In this document: positions 13,485 through 14,434 of the stretch, piece by piece
Position numbering within the stretch: the first letter of the stretch is position 1
Layout: every line of letters begins with the position of its first letter
Assembly: GCA_903868285.1 (NCBI GenBank)
Contig: CAIPUP010000160.1
Coordinates: forward strand, 1 to 14,434
Source: an uncultured beta proteobacterium
Lineage (GTDB): Bacteria; Pseudomonadota; Gammaproteobacteria; Burkholderiales; SG8-39
Length of the DNA stretch: 14,434 nucleotides
Direction: 5' to 3'
The notes under the pieces: model-generated
Seen by the model: only the letters and a program-made list of their open reading frames with translations
What the model was told of the DNA's origin: nothing
The model's database searches: none
Made by a program: the position numbers and the translations under genes

Positions 13485-13934
13485 CTTCCAAGAGAAGCCT
13501 GCCAAAACAGTCGTCGTGCAGTGAAAGACCAATTCGAGGATGTCCTCGATATGGTCGAGATCGGACAGACAAGAACTGGAAGACAGCCGCAAATTTTCCC
13601 AGCTATCCGAGAACGAGAAGCGACTGGCCATCCGCAATGAATTAGCGGCACACAACAAACACCTTGCGGCAGCGGCCAAAGATGCTGGCGTTAAAACGCC
13701 ACTGGACTATGCAATTTTTCAAGATCACGGCTACCGAGGCTTATATGGAGGCCTGGCTGCTTCAGAGCGACGCAAGCAGAAGAAAAGTTACGTCGCGATC
13801 GCGTGCGCGGCAAGCGGCAGGCGAACCAAGCGCATTTCGCAGTCGGTAAAAAAGTGCGGCAAACCATCGAAGACCTGGGTGGCACCATGCCCGAAGCTCT
13901 GCCCACGCCGAAGCAGAGCATCATGCAAGTCTAG
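13485..13934 (+). pseudogene. dinD: Decayed dinD (DNA-damage-inducible protein D) remnant
   Basis: DinD-like peptide is spread over three frame blocks. Block 1 (13491-13565) reads REACQNS...FEDVLDMVEIG, like E. coli DinD's EACENS...FEEILDMVKIG. Block 2 (13567-13755) begins RQELEDSRKF and runs through EKRLAIRNELAAHNKHL to DHGYRGLYGGL. Block 3 (13761-13934) begins FRATQAEEKL and continues through HFAVGKKVRQTI to DLGGTMPEALPTP, ending at TAG. From memory of the family, about 40 residues are missing between blocks 1 and 2 and about 30 between 2 and 3, each changing frame. The first 35-45 residues also cannot be recognised. This is a broken gene rather than a new small protein. A frame open across 13540-13977 covers block 2 but runs out of frame through block 3. 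E. coli dinD is LexA-controlled; I see no clear LexA box here. Confidence 0.87.
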
Positions 13935-13980
13935 GGGGGCAAGAAAAATTTACGGAAAACTTAAATCGTCGATCTAACCC

Positions 13981-14310
13981 TCATCTCAGCCCTTGCTCCT
14001 GCAACATAAGCGGTATGTCGCGCTGACCGTGCAACACCCGCCATACGTCGATATGGTCGATACGTTCGACATAGAAAATCAAATACGGATACCGGCTCAG
14101 AGTCCAGCAGCACAGACCCGGCAGATTGCAGTCATTGGCATAGCGCGATGATCCTGTGGCGGGAAACCGTCCGATGTGCGTATAGGCCTTTTCCAGCGCA
14201 TCCACAAAACCAAGTGCCACCTGCGCTCCGCCCTCGACCAAGTAATAGTCAATGGCTTGCTCGACATCATGGGTTGCCAGCGCTCGCGGGATGACCGGCT
14301 TGTTGCTCAC
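13981..14310 (-). CDS. parE: RelE/ParE-family toxin of a type II toxin-antitoxin pair
   Basis: This 109-aa protein has the compact ParE/RelE pattern: an N-terminal helix pair (DVEQAIDYYLVEGGAQVALGF) and the FPATGSSRYA turn (49-58). It ends with beta strands containing LSRYPYLIFYV (71-81) and DHIDVWRVLHGQRDIP (85-100). ParE members poison gyrase, whereas RelE members cleave mRNA; sequence alone does not settle which, though the DVWRVLHGQRDIP ending is typical of ParE-labelled members. The start is GTG 14310, whose bases overlap the upstream antitoxin stop (GTGA), a classic translational-coupling layout. An AAGG precedes it. It lies on the opposite strand to the dinD remnant, 46 bases away. Cys66 and Cys67 are an unusual pair in the conserved Leu-Pro-Gly segment. 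Length and motifs look intact. Confidence 0.9.
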   Translation of the reverse strand: MSNKPVIPRALATHDVEQAIDYYLVEGGAQVALGFVDALEKAYTHIGRFPATGSSRYANDCNLPGLCCWTLSRYPYLIFYVERIDHIDVWRVLHGQRDIPLMLQEQGLR

Positions 14311-14432
14311 GCCTTGCCGTGGCGCTTCGCCGACTTTCGCGGTCTGGCAGTACTCGCAGCTTTTACGCTCTTGGCCGCCGTCTTGAGCACAGCACCCTTA
14401 CTAACCCGATCACGCAATTGATCGAAGTAAGC
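14307..14432 (-). CDS. Antitoxin partner of the ParE toxin, 3' fragment
   Basis: An open frame enters from the right window edge and ends at TGA 14309-14307, overlapping the toxin's GTG start. The 41 visible residues begin AYFDQLRDRV and end in a Lys/Arg/Ala-rich tail. Antitoxin genes usually precede and overlap ParE genes, and basic or disordered C-termini that wrap the toxin are common. The DNA-binding N-terminus is outside the window, so ParD/CopG type versus another antitoxin class cannot be decided. The identity rests mainly on position. Confidence 0.6.
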   Translation of the reverse strand, partial: AYFDQLRDRVSKGAVLKTAAKSVKAASTARPRKSAKRHGKA

Positions 14433-14434
14433 CA

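Noticed and set aside
13540..13977. A 145-codon frame that could be called an intact hypothetical protein
   Set aside because: Only its first half matches DinD. The second half is a frame-shifted reading of the real DinD C-terminus, so it is part of a pseudogene.

Overview
The window reads as chromosomal DNA from a GC-rich proteobacterium, most likely a betaproteobacterium (Burkholderiales or a relative). I infer this from the gene set (a periplasmic formate dehydrogenase locus with the small 'TAT target' protein, DUF3305, DUF3306 and a poly-ferredoxin protein) and from the visibly high GC. No marker gene fixes the genus.

Left block (1-9245, all minus strand): a formate dehydrogenase (FDH) locus transcribed right to left. 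The order is DUF3305 protein, DUF3306 protein, poly-[4Fe-4S] protein, TorD-type chaperone, a 195-bp gap, a 74-aa Tat-signal protein, catalytic subunit FdhA (Cys, not selenocysteine), electron-transfer subunit FdhB, a small lipoprotein, and cytochrome b subunit FdhC, which is cut by the window edge. Most junctions overlap by a few bases or are separated by about 10 bp. In the working model FdhA-FdhB is folded and loaded with cofactor in the cytoplasm, exported by Tat, and oxidises formate in the periplasm. Electrons then pass through four [4Fe-4S] clusters of FdhB to the haem b of FdhC and on to quinone.

Middle block (9324-13435, plus strand): three genes that serve the same enzyme, divergent from the FDH locus. 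moaA catalyses the first step of molybdopterin synthesis. fdhD encodes the sulfurtransferase-type factor that activates FDH. The third is a single 677-codon gene in which a MobA domain (guanylyltransferase) is fused to a MoeA domain (molybdate insertion). Only about 80 bp separates the divergent start codons, so that interval probably carries promoters for both sides.

Right block (13436-14434): a different, accessory-looking segment. It holds a decayed dinD (DNA-damage-inducible protein D) remnant split into three reading-frame blocks by two apparent internal deletions. After it, on the minus strand, come a ParE/RelE-family toxin and the 3' end of its antitoxin gene, which runs off the right edge.

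The parts least explained by known biology are the DUF3305/DUF3306/poly-ferredoxin trio, the MobA-MoeA fusion, the single-cysteine FdhD loop, and the lipoprotein placed between FdhB and FdhC. I see no rRNA, tRNA, CRISPR array, insertion sequence or convincing rho-independent terminator.
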